Source: Anabaena sp. UHCC 0204 (GTDB lineage Bacteria; Cyanobacteriota; Cyanobacteriia; Cyanobacteriales; Nostocaceae). From it: a stretch of DNA of 58,589 bases. A model generated the notes under the pieces. That model had not been told where the DNA came from. It was given only the letters and a program-made list of their open reading frames with translations, and searched no databases. Positions 17,843 through 26,816 of this stretch are shown piece after piece; the first letter of the stretch is position 1, and each line of letters begins with the position of its first letter. The translations under genes and the position numbers were made by a program. The stretch covers positions 270,307 through 328,895 of the forward strand of contig NZ_VIKW01000002.1 in NCBI RefSeq assembly GCF_009711975.1. Reading direction: 5' to 3'.

Positions 17843-18204
17843 AATATTATGAATATAATTGGTTTATTACAGTTCACTTAATTCTAGAACCTTAATTCTG
17901 TAGGTGGAATTGACACAAGTAAACCCAACATTTTATAGATTTTGTTTGGTTGCGCTGTCGCTTAACTGAACCGTATTTATTTATACCTTAACAGAAAATT
18001 CTCATATTAGTTGTATTCCAACAGTAATAACTCAAGTTGTTAGGTAATTGGTAATTGGTAATTGGTAATTGGTAATTGGTAATAAAATCTCATTCTTAAT
18101 CCTGTAAATCCTGATTCAGACAATTTCCCTTGATAAAATCTCACCCTTAATTCTGTAAATCCTTAAATCCTAATTTAGACAATTTCCCTAACTAGCAACT
18201 TACA
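17843..18204. repeat. Repeat-rich 362-bp intergenic region
   Basis: Holds six GGTAATT-type heptamers in a row (18043-18084) followed by an imperfect direct repeat. One copy at about 18085-18132 and a second at about 18135-18190 share AAAATCTCA, TCTGTAAATCC and GACAATTTCCC blocks. No gene is visible. Confidence 0.8.
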
Positions 18205-20373
18205 TTAATTATTCCAAAACTTAACTATTTGTCTCAGTTCTTCCATATCTAAATAATCATAAACAAACGCTTTTCTTAAAAGTGGATAAGGAATAAACTG
18301 ATCATACTTATTAATTTCCGGTGCTTCTGCTTCACTAACTAAATGTTCTGGAGAAATTCTTTGTTCACATAAAGACAAAATTTCTGGATAAACAGATTTA
18401 AATTTATCTTTTCCTAATTTTAAAATTAAATAATAGGGATTTACACCACCAATATTCCTAATTTCTAAAGATTCTCGACAAAAGGAATTTAACAATCTTT
18501 CCAAAGTCCGATAAGCTACTGTACCCAACCAAGGAAAAATACAGCATTTACCATTTTCTAATAACAAAATATTGTTTTTATCTAATTCATATTTTCTTGC
18601 TAATTCACAAACTGCATTTAACCTTTGTTGAGCATTTTTTTGTAAATAAGCATAGTTCTTATCCTCTAATAAAACCTGCCGCATTCTTTGTAAAATTTTA
18701 CTATGAATAATACCACCACCACCACGCCAATAAATAGTAGCTTTACCCTCAAATTGCTTAACAAGAATAGTTCTTTTTTTAAAATCAACTTCTAATACTT
18801 CCCAACTTTTACCGGCTAAAGAAAATTGACTACCCACCGCAGGAAGGATCACAATACTCCCAATTTCTGTTCCTCCATGTTTAACTTTATATTCTTGACT
18901 CTCAGCGAAAACTGCATAAAATTGAAATCTATTGACTATCTTTTCACCAGCTAAACCAATCATTAATTTACCTTGTTCAGTTTTTTGAAGATGATTAATA
19001 TCAATTAAATAACGTAATAATAATAAATAATCATCCTTAGCAAAATTAGCAAATGGTGAAAGTTGGAAAATTTCCTTAGCAAGTGCAGCCGGAGAAATTT
19101 CTCCTTTAGCCGCTAAAATACTCATAGTTTGATGATATAATAAACTTAAAGGATATTTAATCGGTTTTATTGGTTCAATCCAACGTTCTTCTAAATAAAG
19201 CTGAATAATTGCAATAGATTGTAAAAGTTGCCAAGGAATTTGTTCCGGTAAAGAAGCCTCTGATAATGGTTTTTCTTCTCCACAAATAAACCGCATATCA
19301 GCAGATTCACCTCTTCTCCCACTCCGTCCTAATCTTTGTAAAAAACTAGCAACAGATAAAGGTGATTCTAATTGAATAACTCTTTCTAACTCACCAATAT
19401 CTATGCCTAATTCCAGAGTTAAAGTTGCCGCAGTCACAGCCGGAGTATGAGGTTCACGCATAGCATTTTCCGCAGATTGTCGTAAACTAGCAGATATACT
19501 ACCATGATGAACATGATATATATCTGGAAATCCTTCTGTTTTGGCTATTTGACGCAATGAAGAAATAATAGATTCTGTTTGAGTGCGATTGTTAGCAAAT
19601 ATCAGACATTTACGAGATTTACTTAAATTAAAAATATAATTATCATAGTCTGATTCTTCAATTTCCTGATCAATATAAAAATGTTCTACAGCTAATTTCA
19701 CTTGGCGGTTTCCGGCTTCTAGCTTTGGCGTAATTACAGATTTATTTGTTCCTGAACTTAACCAAGATTCCGCCATTGAGTAATCACCAAGAGTTGCGGA
19801 TAAACCAATACGTCGAGGTTGAGTTTGAGTTAATTTTTCTAACCGCTGTAATTGACAAATAATTTGACAACCCCGTTCTGAACCCATGAAAGCATGAATT
19901 TCATCAATAATCACAAACTGCAAATTACCAAATAACCGAATAAGTTCCTGGTGTTTATTAATTAATAAACTTTCTAGAGATTCTGGAGTAATTTGGAGAA
20001 TACCTTGGGGATTTTTTAAAAGTTTGTGTTTACGACTTTGATTAATATCACCGTGCCAAGAACATACAGATATATCTGCGGTCTTTAGCAAATCGTTGAG
20101 GCGAGTAAATTGATCATTAATTAAAGCTTTAATAGGACTAATATACAATACATTTATCGTCCTTGTTGGCTTTTGATATAATAAGGTTAATATTGGTAAA
20201 AATGCTGCTTCCGTTTTTCCCGCAGCCGTAGCAGCCGCAATTAGTAAATGAGCATCCGTATTAAATATAACTTCACAAGCGGCAATTTGTACAGGTCTTA
20301 ATTCTGTCCAATTGTGAAGATAAATATATTCTTGAATAAAGGGTGCAAGTTGAGAAAATGTGTTGTTGTTCAT
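18205..20373 (-). CDS. Lhr-like superfamily 2 DEAD/DEAH helicase
   Basis: 722 residues. Walker A is AATAAGKT (about 47-54); motif Ib is TPESLES, motif II DEIHAFMG, motif III GLSATLGD, and motif VI QRLGRSGRRG. The C-terminal 300 residues resemble the winged-helix and beta-barrel parts of Lhr-type helicases, ending in a region I cannot name. It probably unwinds or remodels nucleic acid. In the genomes I know, helicases like this often sit with a DUF2791/BrxD-type ATPase and a TerB-domain protein. Here both partners are nearby on the same strand, separated from it by an opposing kinase gene. An individual DNA-repair role is also possible. Confidence 0.75.
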   Translation of the reverse strand: MNNNTFSQLAPFIQEYIYLHNWTELRPVQIAACEVIFNTDAHLLIAAATAAGKTEAAFLPILTLLYQKPTRTINVLYISPIKALINDQFTRLNDLLKTADISVCSWHGDINQSRKHKLLKNPQGILQITPESLESLLINKHQELIRLFGNLQFVIIDEIHAFMGSERGCQIICQLQRLEKLTQTQPRRIGLSATLGDYSMAESWLSSGTNKSVITPKLEAGNRQVKLAVEHFYIDQEIEESDYDNYIFNLSKSRKCLIFANNRTQTESIISSLRQIAKTEGFPDIYHVHHGSISASLRQSAENAMREPHTPAVTAATLTLELGIDIGELERVIQLESPLSVASFLQRLGRSGRRGESADMRFICGEEKPLSEASLPEQIPWQLLQSIAIIQLYLEERWIEPIKPIKYPLSLLYHQTMSILAAKGEISPAALAKEIFQLSPFANFAKDDYLLLLRYLIDINHLQKTEQGKLMIGLAGEKIVNRFQFYAVFAESQEYKVKHGGTEIGSIVILPAVGSQFSLAGKSWEVLEVDFKKRTILVKQFEGKATIYWRGGGGIIHSKILQRMRQVLLEDKNYAYLQKNAQQRLNAVCELARKYELDKNNILLLENGKCCIFPWLGTVAYRTLERLLNSFCRESLEIRNIGGVNPYYLILKLGKDKFKSVYPEILSLCEQRISPEHLVSEAEAPEINKYDQFIPYPLLRKAFVYDYLDMEELRQIVKFWNN

Positions 20374-20486
20374 AGCTATTGGAAACAGGCTGAAATTTAA
20401 ATTTGATTATTTGCTTGCGTAATATTACTGTGGCATAGGCAGAAGTAGTAAAATTATAAAAGTACCAAAGCTATACAGTCAGCGAT

Positions 20487-21884
20487 ATGACAAGTCAAAA
20501 TCCTGGGAACTCTGCAAAGGAAATATTATTGGAACGCTACGAGGTGCAGCAGCAACTCGGTAAAAAAGCAGGAAGACGAACTTTACTAACCCGTGATTTA
20601 CAAACGCAAGAACTGGTGGTAATTAAACTGCTATCATTTGATGATGACTTTCAATGGGATGACTTGAAACTGTTTGAACGGGAAGCAGAAACCCTCAAAG
20701 CAATTTCTCATCCAGCAATTCCCCACTATTTAGATTATTTTGAGTTAGATACACCTGAATATAAAGGATTTGCACTAATACAAAGTTATATTCCGGCTGA
20801 ATCTTTAGAAACACAAATAAAAGCAGGACGGAGTTTTAGCGAATCTGAGGTGAGAGAATTAGCAAAAGCAATTTTAAATATTCTCACCTATTTACATAAT
20901 CGTCAACCTCCTGTAATTCATCGTGATATCAAACCCAGTAACATCCTATTAACGAATCGTTCTGGTAATAGTGTTGGTGATGTTTATTTAGTAGATTTTG
21001 GTTCGGTGCAAACTATTGTCAGAAGCAATAGTACCATGACTGTTGTTGGTAGTTATGGATATATGCCACCAGAACAATTTAGTGGTAAAGCTACTCCTGC
21101 TTCTGATCTTTATGGTTTGGGTGCAACTTTAATTTATTTAATCACAGGTCAACACCCAGCCGATTTACCACAAGAAGACTTAATCATTAAATTTGAACAA
21201 GCGGCTAATGTTAGTCCTGGTTTTAGTAATTGGTTAAGGAAAATGACAGAACCTATGTTAAGTAGAAGATTGGGTTCTGCGGAAAAGGCTTTAAAAAGTT
21301 TAATTTTTTCCAAAAAGCAAATTCCCATTTCCGTAAAATCAGCTAATTTATATTTAGGAAAGCCTGTTGGTAGCAAAGTAATTTTAAATAAGGATGATGA
21401 TTTTATAGAAATTATTATTCCACCAGCTAGGGGATTTCCTATAGTATTAGTAATGTTGAAGTGGTATTTTCTCGCCAGTATATCACTTTCTTTTACTATA
21501 GCAATTGTACCTCTTTTGCATATGATGTTTGCACCTATTATAGCTCCACTTAATTTCCTGATATTATTATTAATAATATCTATTTGTTTATTTGGGAGGA
21601 AAAGAATTTATATCAATAAGAGACAAATCTCTTTGAGTCATGAATTATTTTCTATTAATCGTCATCAAATTCGTCCTAGTCTCAGAAAAAATATTATTCG
21701 CTTAGAAAGAACTAATATTTACCATAATAATGAGCCTCGTCCATGTTTAATTATCTGGGCAGGAATGCTAAAATATGAAATTTTCACGGGTAGAGATAAG
21801 GCTTTTGCTGTTACTACCATCGAGTTAGATTGGTTAGCTGAAGAACTTAGTAATTGGCTAGATTTACCAGTTATTAGAGAGTAA
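20487..21884 (+). CDS. Membrane-anchored Ser/Thr protein kinase
   Basis: 465 residues. The kinase domain spans about 18-290: ATP-binding Lys47 in VVIKLL, catalytic loop HRDIKPSN (Asp147), metal-binding DFG at 170-172, and MPPEQF in place of APE. The glycine-rich loop is degenerate (LGKKAGRRT lacks GxGxxG). Two hydrophobic segments at about 315-375 anchor the C-terminus, followed by a domain of about 90 residues with an RxxISLSHELFSI stretch that I do not recognise. It is transcribed against its neighbours and overlaps the 3' end of the P-loop ATPase gene by 11 bp. It may be an insertion between the helicase and ATPase genes, or a regulator of that module. Confidence 0.85.
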   Translation: MTSQNPGNSAKEILLERYEVQQQLGKKAGRRTLLTRDLQTQELVVIKLLSFDDDFQWDDLKLFEREAETLKAISHPAIPHYLDYFELDTPEYKGFALIQSYIPAESLETQIKAGRSFSESEVRELAKAILNILTYLHNRQPPVIHRDIKPSNILLTNRSGNSVGDVYLVDFGSVQTIVRSNSTMTVVGSYGYMPPEQFSGKATPASDLYGLGATLIYLITGQHPADLPQEDLIIKFEQAANVSPGFSNWLRKMTEPMLSRRLGSAEKALKSLIFSKKQIPISVKSANLYLGKPVGSKVILNKDDDFIEIIIPPARGFPIVLVMLKWYFLASISLSFTIAIVPLLHMMFAPIIAPLNFLILLLIISICLFGRKRIYINKRQISLSHELFSINRHQIRPSLRKNIIRLERTNIYHNNEPRPCLIIWAGMLKYEIFTGRDKAFAVTTIELDWLAEELSNWLDLPVIRE

Positions 21885-23202
21885 ATTCTGCGGCATCATT
21901 ATCATCTAAACTACTATCTTTTCCCGTAGCAGTGGGTTGGAATTTAGAACCATGAATTAATTCGGAAAATTTAATTTTCGGATTTTGATAGATCACATTC
22001 AAAACACTAATAAAATCTCGGATAATTTCCCCTGGTGTGAGTAAAGCTTCAGCACCCAAGCGAGTGATAATTTCTTGAATAAATTCCTCTAGTTGGGAAT
22101 TATTTAAAGTTTTGTCATAACCAAGATTAAGAGCATGAATTTCTGTCAATCGTTGTAGAAGTGTGAGAATTTCTGTTGCTGTGAGGGGGTTAAGGCGAAT
22201 AACTGGCCCCATATATTCCTGAACACCAGCTTGGGTAGAAAAACGGCTTTCTTTTGTGCGTCTGCGCCAAGCTTGGTCAGCAAAAAGCCCTCGATTTGGA
22301 TCTTCTAAAAACTTTGTTGTTCCCCCAATGAAAATACCTAAATTTTCGGCTTTACATTGCATAGTGTCGTTAAACATTGCCAAAAGCCGATTATAGTTTT
22401 TTTCACGGGTAACTGTTGGAGATATTTGGTACAAATTTACAGCTTCATCTAAGAAAATTAATATACCTTTATAGCCAATTTCAGCCACAAATTTAGCTAA
22501 TAATTTGATGTAATCATACCAACTATCATCGTCAATAATAACACGCACTCCTAATGCAGCTTTAGCTTCTGTTTTAGTATTAAATTCACCTCTTAACCAG
22601 CGCAAAGACGCATTTTTCAAATCATCATCATCTAGGCGATAACCGCGCCAATATGCAATTATTACACTACCAAAATCAAAGCCATGAACTAAGTCTTCAA
22701 TATATTGAATGACTTCTCTAATTTTGGTTTCTACTTTGTCATCAAAACCGTCATCATTGGGACGCATTCCTGTTTCTTGAGCTACTTCTTGCTGAATTTT
22801 ATTAATCCAACCTTCCAAAATAGAAATTAATGCTCCACCGTCAGGACGAGTTTTTGTAGCGAGATGACTCATTAATTCTCGATAGGTTGCTAAACCTTCG
22901 TTATGACTTCCTGCTAGTCGGTGTTGAGAGGATAAATCAGCGTCAGCAACGACAAATCCTTGCTCCATGGCGCGGTTACGAATCATTTGCAACATGAAGC
23001 TTTTTCCTGAGCCATAGTTGCCAATTATAAAGCGAAATGCAGTGACACCTTCTGCTATATCATTGAGATTTTGTAAAAGGCTATTAAGTTCTTGTTCTCT
23101 ACCTACTGCTATATGTTCAATTCCTATTCTAGGGACTACTCCAGCACTAAGAGAATTAATTAAAGCAGTGGATATTTTTTTTGAAAGTTTAAGTTTTGTC
23201 AT
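21874..23202 (-). CDS. BrxD-like P-loop ATPase (BREX ATP-binding / DUF2791 type)
   Basis: 442 residues. Walker A is in IIGNYGSGKSFMLQ (about 60-67). A Walker B-like stretch is GILIFLDEAVNLYQ, with the sensor-like FIGGTT and a basic AWRRRTKESRF patch downstream. The start VPRIGIEHIAVGREQELN and the WLRGE segment are the pattern I associate with the BrxD/DUF2791 family, which occurs in type 2 BREX and in stand-alone helicase/TerB islands. No PglZ or BrxC is present here, so this is not a complete BREX system. Its partners are probably the Lhr-like helicase downstream and the TerB-C protein upstream, all on the minus strand. Confidence 0.7.
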   Translation of the reverse strand: MTKLKLSKKISTALINSLSAGVVPRIGIEHIAVGREQELNSLLQNLNDIAEGVTAFRFIIGNYGSGKSFMLQMIRNRAMEQGFVVADADLSSQHRLAGSHNEGLATYRELMSHLATKTRPDGGALISILEGWINKIQQEVAQETGMRPNDDGFDDKVETKIREVIQYIEDLVHGFDFGSVIIAYWRGYRLDDDDLKNASLRWLRGEFNTKTEAKAALGVRVIIDDDSWYDYIKLLAKFVAEIGYKGILIFLDEAVNLYQISPTVTREKNYNRLLAMFNDTMQCKAENLGIFIGGTTKFLEDPNRGLFADQAWRRRTKESRFSTQAGVQEYMGPVIRLNPLTATEILTLLQRLTEIHALNLGYDKTLNNSQLEEFIQEIITRLGAEALLTPGEIIRDFISVLNVIYQNPKIKFSELIHGSKFQPTATGKDSSLDDNDAAEFTL

Positions 23203-23277
23203 GTAGTTTCAGGAATCAAGGAATTAAGGAGTCGTAGGGGCGTATCCCTGACGGGACTGGAAGCATCAGCATTCAGT

Positions 23278-23350
23278 GTAAGGGCGAAGCATTCGGAAAA
23301 TAAACTTGGGAAAAAACCGATAATTAATCACCCGAATGCTTCGCCCCTAC
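23278..23350. mobile_element. 73-bp MITE-like inverted-repeat element
   Basis: The ends GTAAGGGCGAAGCATTCGG and CCGAATGCTTCGCCCCTAC are near-perfect inverted repeats around an AT-rich centre. An element of the same 73-bp length and with the same termini lies inside mfd (47323-47395). A partial third copy of its right half follows at about 23355-23395. Confidence 0.7.
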
Positions 23351-23450
23351 TTGAAAAAAAACCGATAATTTATCGTCCGAATACTTCGCCATTACAGGAG
23401 TAGGAGGAAGGAGGAAGAATCAATAGTTTATTTCATAAGTATTTAGATTT

Positions 23451-24782
23451 TTAATTTTTGATTTCTGAATATTTGCTGATGATGGTTTTCACATTTAATA
23501 AATGTTCTTGAGCAATTTCGGGAATTTCGGTGTTGGTTTCGATGATTAATTCACCAATTGTATTATTGGCAATTTCATTAATAGCATCAATTAAAAGGTT
23601 GGGCATGGTAATATTGGCTTCGGCAATTTGTTTAATGGTAGCTTTAGGATTCTCTTGTTCCAAGATAGCTTGTAAGACTTGAATTTCCGAAGCTGGGAGA
23701 TTTTCTAAGAAATTATGCCACTCTGTGGGTAAATTGTCTAGATGTTGGTTTTCATGATCAACGAAATCTAATGGTTGTAGTAATTCATCAAAGGGAAATA
23801 AATCAATATTATCTTCATTGTCTTCTTCATTGCTTGTGGATAATGTTTCGGAATTAACTGTTTCTATTTGTTGGAGTAATTCCCAAACTTGATTTTGTAA
23901 CGAGTCTCTTTCATCTTGTAATAGGGAAATTTGGTTTTGTAGTTGATGACTTTCTGTTTGTTGGGCTAATGTTTTATTTTGTAAAGAATTAAGGGTATTC
24001 TCTAAATTTTCTTTTGTTGTAGTTGTTTGTGCTATTAACTCATGTTGTTTAGAGATTTTCAGTTCCTGATTTTGAGATTCTATTCTTAGTTCATAGAGTT
24101 TTTCTTCTAATTGAGGTTTGAGTCTTTCTAAAAGAATGACATCGTTTTCTAGTTCTTGTTTTTCTTTTTTAAGAACATCAATTTGAGGTTGTATTTGGTG
24201 AAGTTCGGCGCGGGATACATTGCAACTCAATTCTAATTTCCGTTTTTCGGAGATGAGATTATTACAATTATTATTCAGTTCTATATTACTATTTTCTAGG
24301 TTTGTAAATTCATTGGTGAGGTTATAAATTTCAGTTTCAATTTGCTTTTTTTGAGCAGCTAAATTACCTATATCTCGATGTAGACTGTCTCTTTGACTAC
24401 GACAATCACCAATTTGATTTTCTAGCTGTTGAGTTTCTGTATACAATAAATTTCTATATTCTTCTAATTGCTGCATTTCCCTAACAAGACGGGATTTTAA
24501 TCCTTCTATATCTCGGATACGTCTATGAAGAGAACCAATCATTCTCAGTTCATCAGTTCGGCGACGTTTCTCGACCAGAAATGCGGCTGAATATGTGGCT
24601 AGAACTGTAATTATTCCGGTTAAAAAGGCTTTAGGAAAATCCCAGTTGGGGACAAGACTTAAACCAAAACTTACACTAAATGCAGCTATTCCTAGCACGA
24701 TTCGATAACTAACTATTGTTGGTTGCACCTTGCTAGATTTTAGTGTAGTTAAGTTGTTAGAATTACTAGTAATTAAAGTCAT
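23451..24782 (-). CDS. Membrane coiled-coil protein with TerB-C-like C-terminal domain
   Basis: 443 residues. Two hydrophobic segments near the N-terminus (YRIVLGIAAFSVSFGLSLV, then AFLTGIITVLATYSAAFLV, about 27-70) are followed by a long coiled coil (about 85-305) rich in Glu, Gln, Leu and Asn. An acidic spacer leads to a C-terminal domain of about 80 residues. That domain (LPASEIQVLQAIL, MPNLLIDAINEIANNTIGE) matches my memory of the TerB-C domain found in tellurite-resistance-associated and helicase-linked stress systems. It probably scaffolds the module at the membrane. It lies upstream of the BrxD-like ATPase on the same strand, with a MITE between them. Confidence 0.6.
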   Translation of the reverse strand: MTLITSNSNNLTTLKSSKVQPTIVSYRIVLGIAAFSVSFGLSLVPNWDFPKAFLTGIITVLATYSAAFLVEKRRRTDELRMIGSLHRRIRDIEGLKSRLVREMQQLEEYRNLLYTETQQLENQIGDCRSQRDSLHRDIGNLAAQKKQIETEIYNLTNEFTNLENSNIELNNNCNNLISEKRKLELSCNVSRAELHQIQPQIDVLKKEKQELENDVILLERLKPQLEEKLYELRIESQNQELKISKQHELIAQTTTTKENLENTLNSLQNKTLAQQTESHQLQNQISLLQDERDSLQNQVWELLQQIETVNSETLSTSNEEDNEDNIDLFPFDELLQPLDFVDHENQHLDNLPTEWHNFLENLPASEIQVLQAILEQENPKATIKQIAEANITMPNLLIDAINEIANNTIGELIIETNTEIPEIAQEHLLNVKTIISKYSEIKN

Positions 24783-24852
24783 TATTCCTCACATTTTGTT
24801 TCGTAAGTATACAGTGATAATTATGGTTTCATTACATGGTAAATGATTGTAA

Positions 24853-26202
24853 TTATGACTCAGAAATGATATTGTTATTGTCGCCAAAAACGGCTAAATC
24901 TGCTTTTAAAAAGTCTACAAATTGTCTGGCGGTTCTGCCAGAACGTCCATTATGATGGGTTGCCCATTGTAAAGCTTTGAATTCTAAATCTTGGGGGGAA
25001 ATATTGATATTTGCTGCTAGGTGCTGGACTATTTGTAAATAGGTTTTTTGATCTGCTGCTTCAAAGGTTAATGTTAAACCAAAGCGATCGCTAAAAGATA
25101 ATTTTTCTTGCATTGTATCCCACCCATGAACTTCCTGATTATCCTTGGGATTTGGTCTATCAGTGAAATATTCCCGGATTAAGTGGCGACGGTTAGAAGT
25201 AGCATATACAACCACATTTTCGGGTCTGGCAGTTACATTTCCTTCTAAAACTACTTTCATTGCTTTAAAGGTATCATCATCTTCTTCAAAGGAAAGATCA
25301 TCTACAAAGATAATAAATTTCTGGGGAACTCCTCGCAACTGTTCGACAATTTTGGGTAAATCTGGCAACTCTGATTTAGACACTTCTATTAGGCGCAAGT
25401 TTCTATGACTGTACTCATTTAACAAGGCTTTAACTAAAGAAGACTTGCCTGAACCACGGCTACCATAAAGTAATACGTGCAGTGCTGTTTCTCCTGACAA
25501 TAAAAACTCTGTATTTTTTACTAAAGCATCTTTTTGCCACTCGTAACCTACTAGTGTAGACAGTTTCACGGAATCAGGATAGGCAATACCCACTAATTGC
25601 CCACTTTGCCAACGAAAAGCCGGATATTGGGCAAATAAACCAGTTCCATGTAGTTGATAATAAATGGCTAAATCTTCTACAGCATCACCCCAATTATCTA
25701 ACTGGGGAATAGATACCATTAAACCTGTCTCTATCCCTACTGCTTCTGGTTCTCGATACCAAACGACGGGAGAAATAGGTAAATGAGTAGCCATTTGTAC
25801 CCATTCGCTCAGAACTGCACTATTACATTCATACAAAGTTTGTAATATTTGTAAGTCATGTTTGACAGCAGCTACTAAAGCTGGGGGTAATTGACTAAAT
25901 TCCTGCTGTTGCGCCAATTTGGTAAACGGATTATCTGCAATCAGGATTTGTTTAATTAGGTATTCTTCCCAGGTTTGATGACTACTGGCTAAAGCTTGAA
26001 AATAACTACCATAAGCTTGGAGGCAATCCCGCCCATCTACATCAGCATAACGGATGGTTTGTAATAGGTTGAGAAAGGTGCTACCCACTTCACTTGCCAA
26101 GATAGATTGGTACAGTAAAAGGGAGGCAGCTTGGCGTTGCAGAAATTGAACTGTTGTATAAGATGTAGAATTTGCCGTAGGCATTGCTAGATGATCCATC
26201 AA
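24853..26202 (-). CDS. DUF815-family AAA+ ATPase
   Basis: 449 residues. The AAA core has Walker A in LYGSRGSGKSSLVKALL (about 245-253), a Walker B FIIFVDDLSFEED, sensor YATSNRRHL and an RSGRTARQF arginine patch near the end. This is the layout of DUF815 (COG2607) ATPases. The N-terminal 220 residues are helical with no named domain. The role is unknown; the family is widespread in cyanobacteria as a single-copy gene, so it may not belong to the neighbouring module even though it is on the same strand, 70 bp upstream. Start ATG at 26202; a second ATG lies one codon in. Confidence 0.8.
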   Translation of the reverse strand: MMDHLAMPTANSTSYTTVQFLQRQAASLLLYQSILASEVGSTFLNLLQTIRYADVDGRDCLQAYGSYFQALASSHQTWEEYLIKQILIADNPFTKLAQQQEFSQLPPALVAAVKHDLQILQTLYECNSAVLSEWVQMATHLPISPVVWYREPEAVGIETGLMVSIPQLDNWGDAVEDLAIYYQLHGTGLFAQYPAFRWQSGQLVGIAYPDSVKLSTLVGYEWQKDALVKNTEFLLSGETALHVLLYGSRGSGKSSLVKALLNEYSHRNLRLIEVSKSELPDLPKIVEQLRGVPQKFIIFVDDLSFEEDDDTFKAMKVVLEGNVTARPENVVVYATSNRRHLIREYFTDRPNPKDNQEVHGWDTMQEKLSFSDRFGLTLTFEAADQKTYLQIVQHLAANINISPQDLEFKALQWATHHNGRSGRTARQFVDFLKADLAVFGDNNNIISES

Positions 26203-26816
26203 TCAACTGGGTAAATTATCTCTCACCATGAATTTAAGTATAATGGTGACTTTTGACTATGGCATTTTTATCTTGGTTGGCAGGATTTTAGTCAAGTTTC
26301 GTTAGTACATTAATATTAATATAGAATGGTTATTTTCAGATAATAGTGAGTTAGAACACCCGTGAGCAGTAATTTAAAACTTATACCTACAGGAATACAA
26401 GTGTAGCGATTTATATATTAAAGTAGAGAGGATTGGGGATAGTAGTAAAATAATACTGATAACATTCAGGCTAAATTACTAACATACCCAGGGGAAACAT
26501 GGATCACTGACTACCATAAGTAACCATTGTTTCCGGTTGATATCTACTACCAATCATTTCTGGAACAGTAATGTTGTTATTCAAGGTGCAAAGCTCTACT
26601 ACAGATATTGTAAAGATTTTATAGTTTCTTCCGTAGACTAGAAAGTAAAAAAATAGCTAATATTGCCATTTTGGCAGGTCTTTCCGACACAAATGGGATA
26701 TTAGTAGATAGTAGCAAAAGTTCGTAAATTTTTTACCATTAACTAAGAACTGCTACAGCCATCTCAATCTTGACTGTGGTCATTCTTTAGCCATTTAAAT
26801 AACTAGGAAATAATTC
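26203..26816. other. 614-bp intergenic region between divergent DUF815 and kinase genes
   Basis: No gene found. The longest small frames are 25 codons (ATG at 26228) and 17 codons (ATG at 26571), neither with a clear ribosome site or a leader/core peptide pattern. The region should contain two divergent promoters. Only AGGAAA (about 26804) before the next gene is a usable signal. Confidence 0.4.

Noticed and set aside
18205-24782. Complete BREX or Pgl system
   Set aside because: A BrxD-like ATPase and a helicase are present, but no PglZ, BrxC/PglY or PglX is linked. The methyltransferase at 5726 is 12 kb away in a different unit.
26203-26816. Precursor peptide gene for the kinase/HopA1 pair
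   Set aside because: Only frames of 25 codons or less were found, without a ribosome site, a leader-like part or a Ser/Thr/Cys-rich core.
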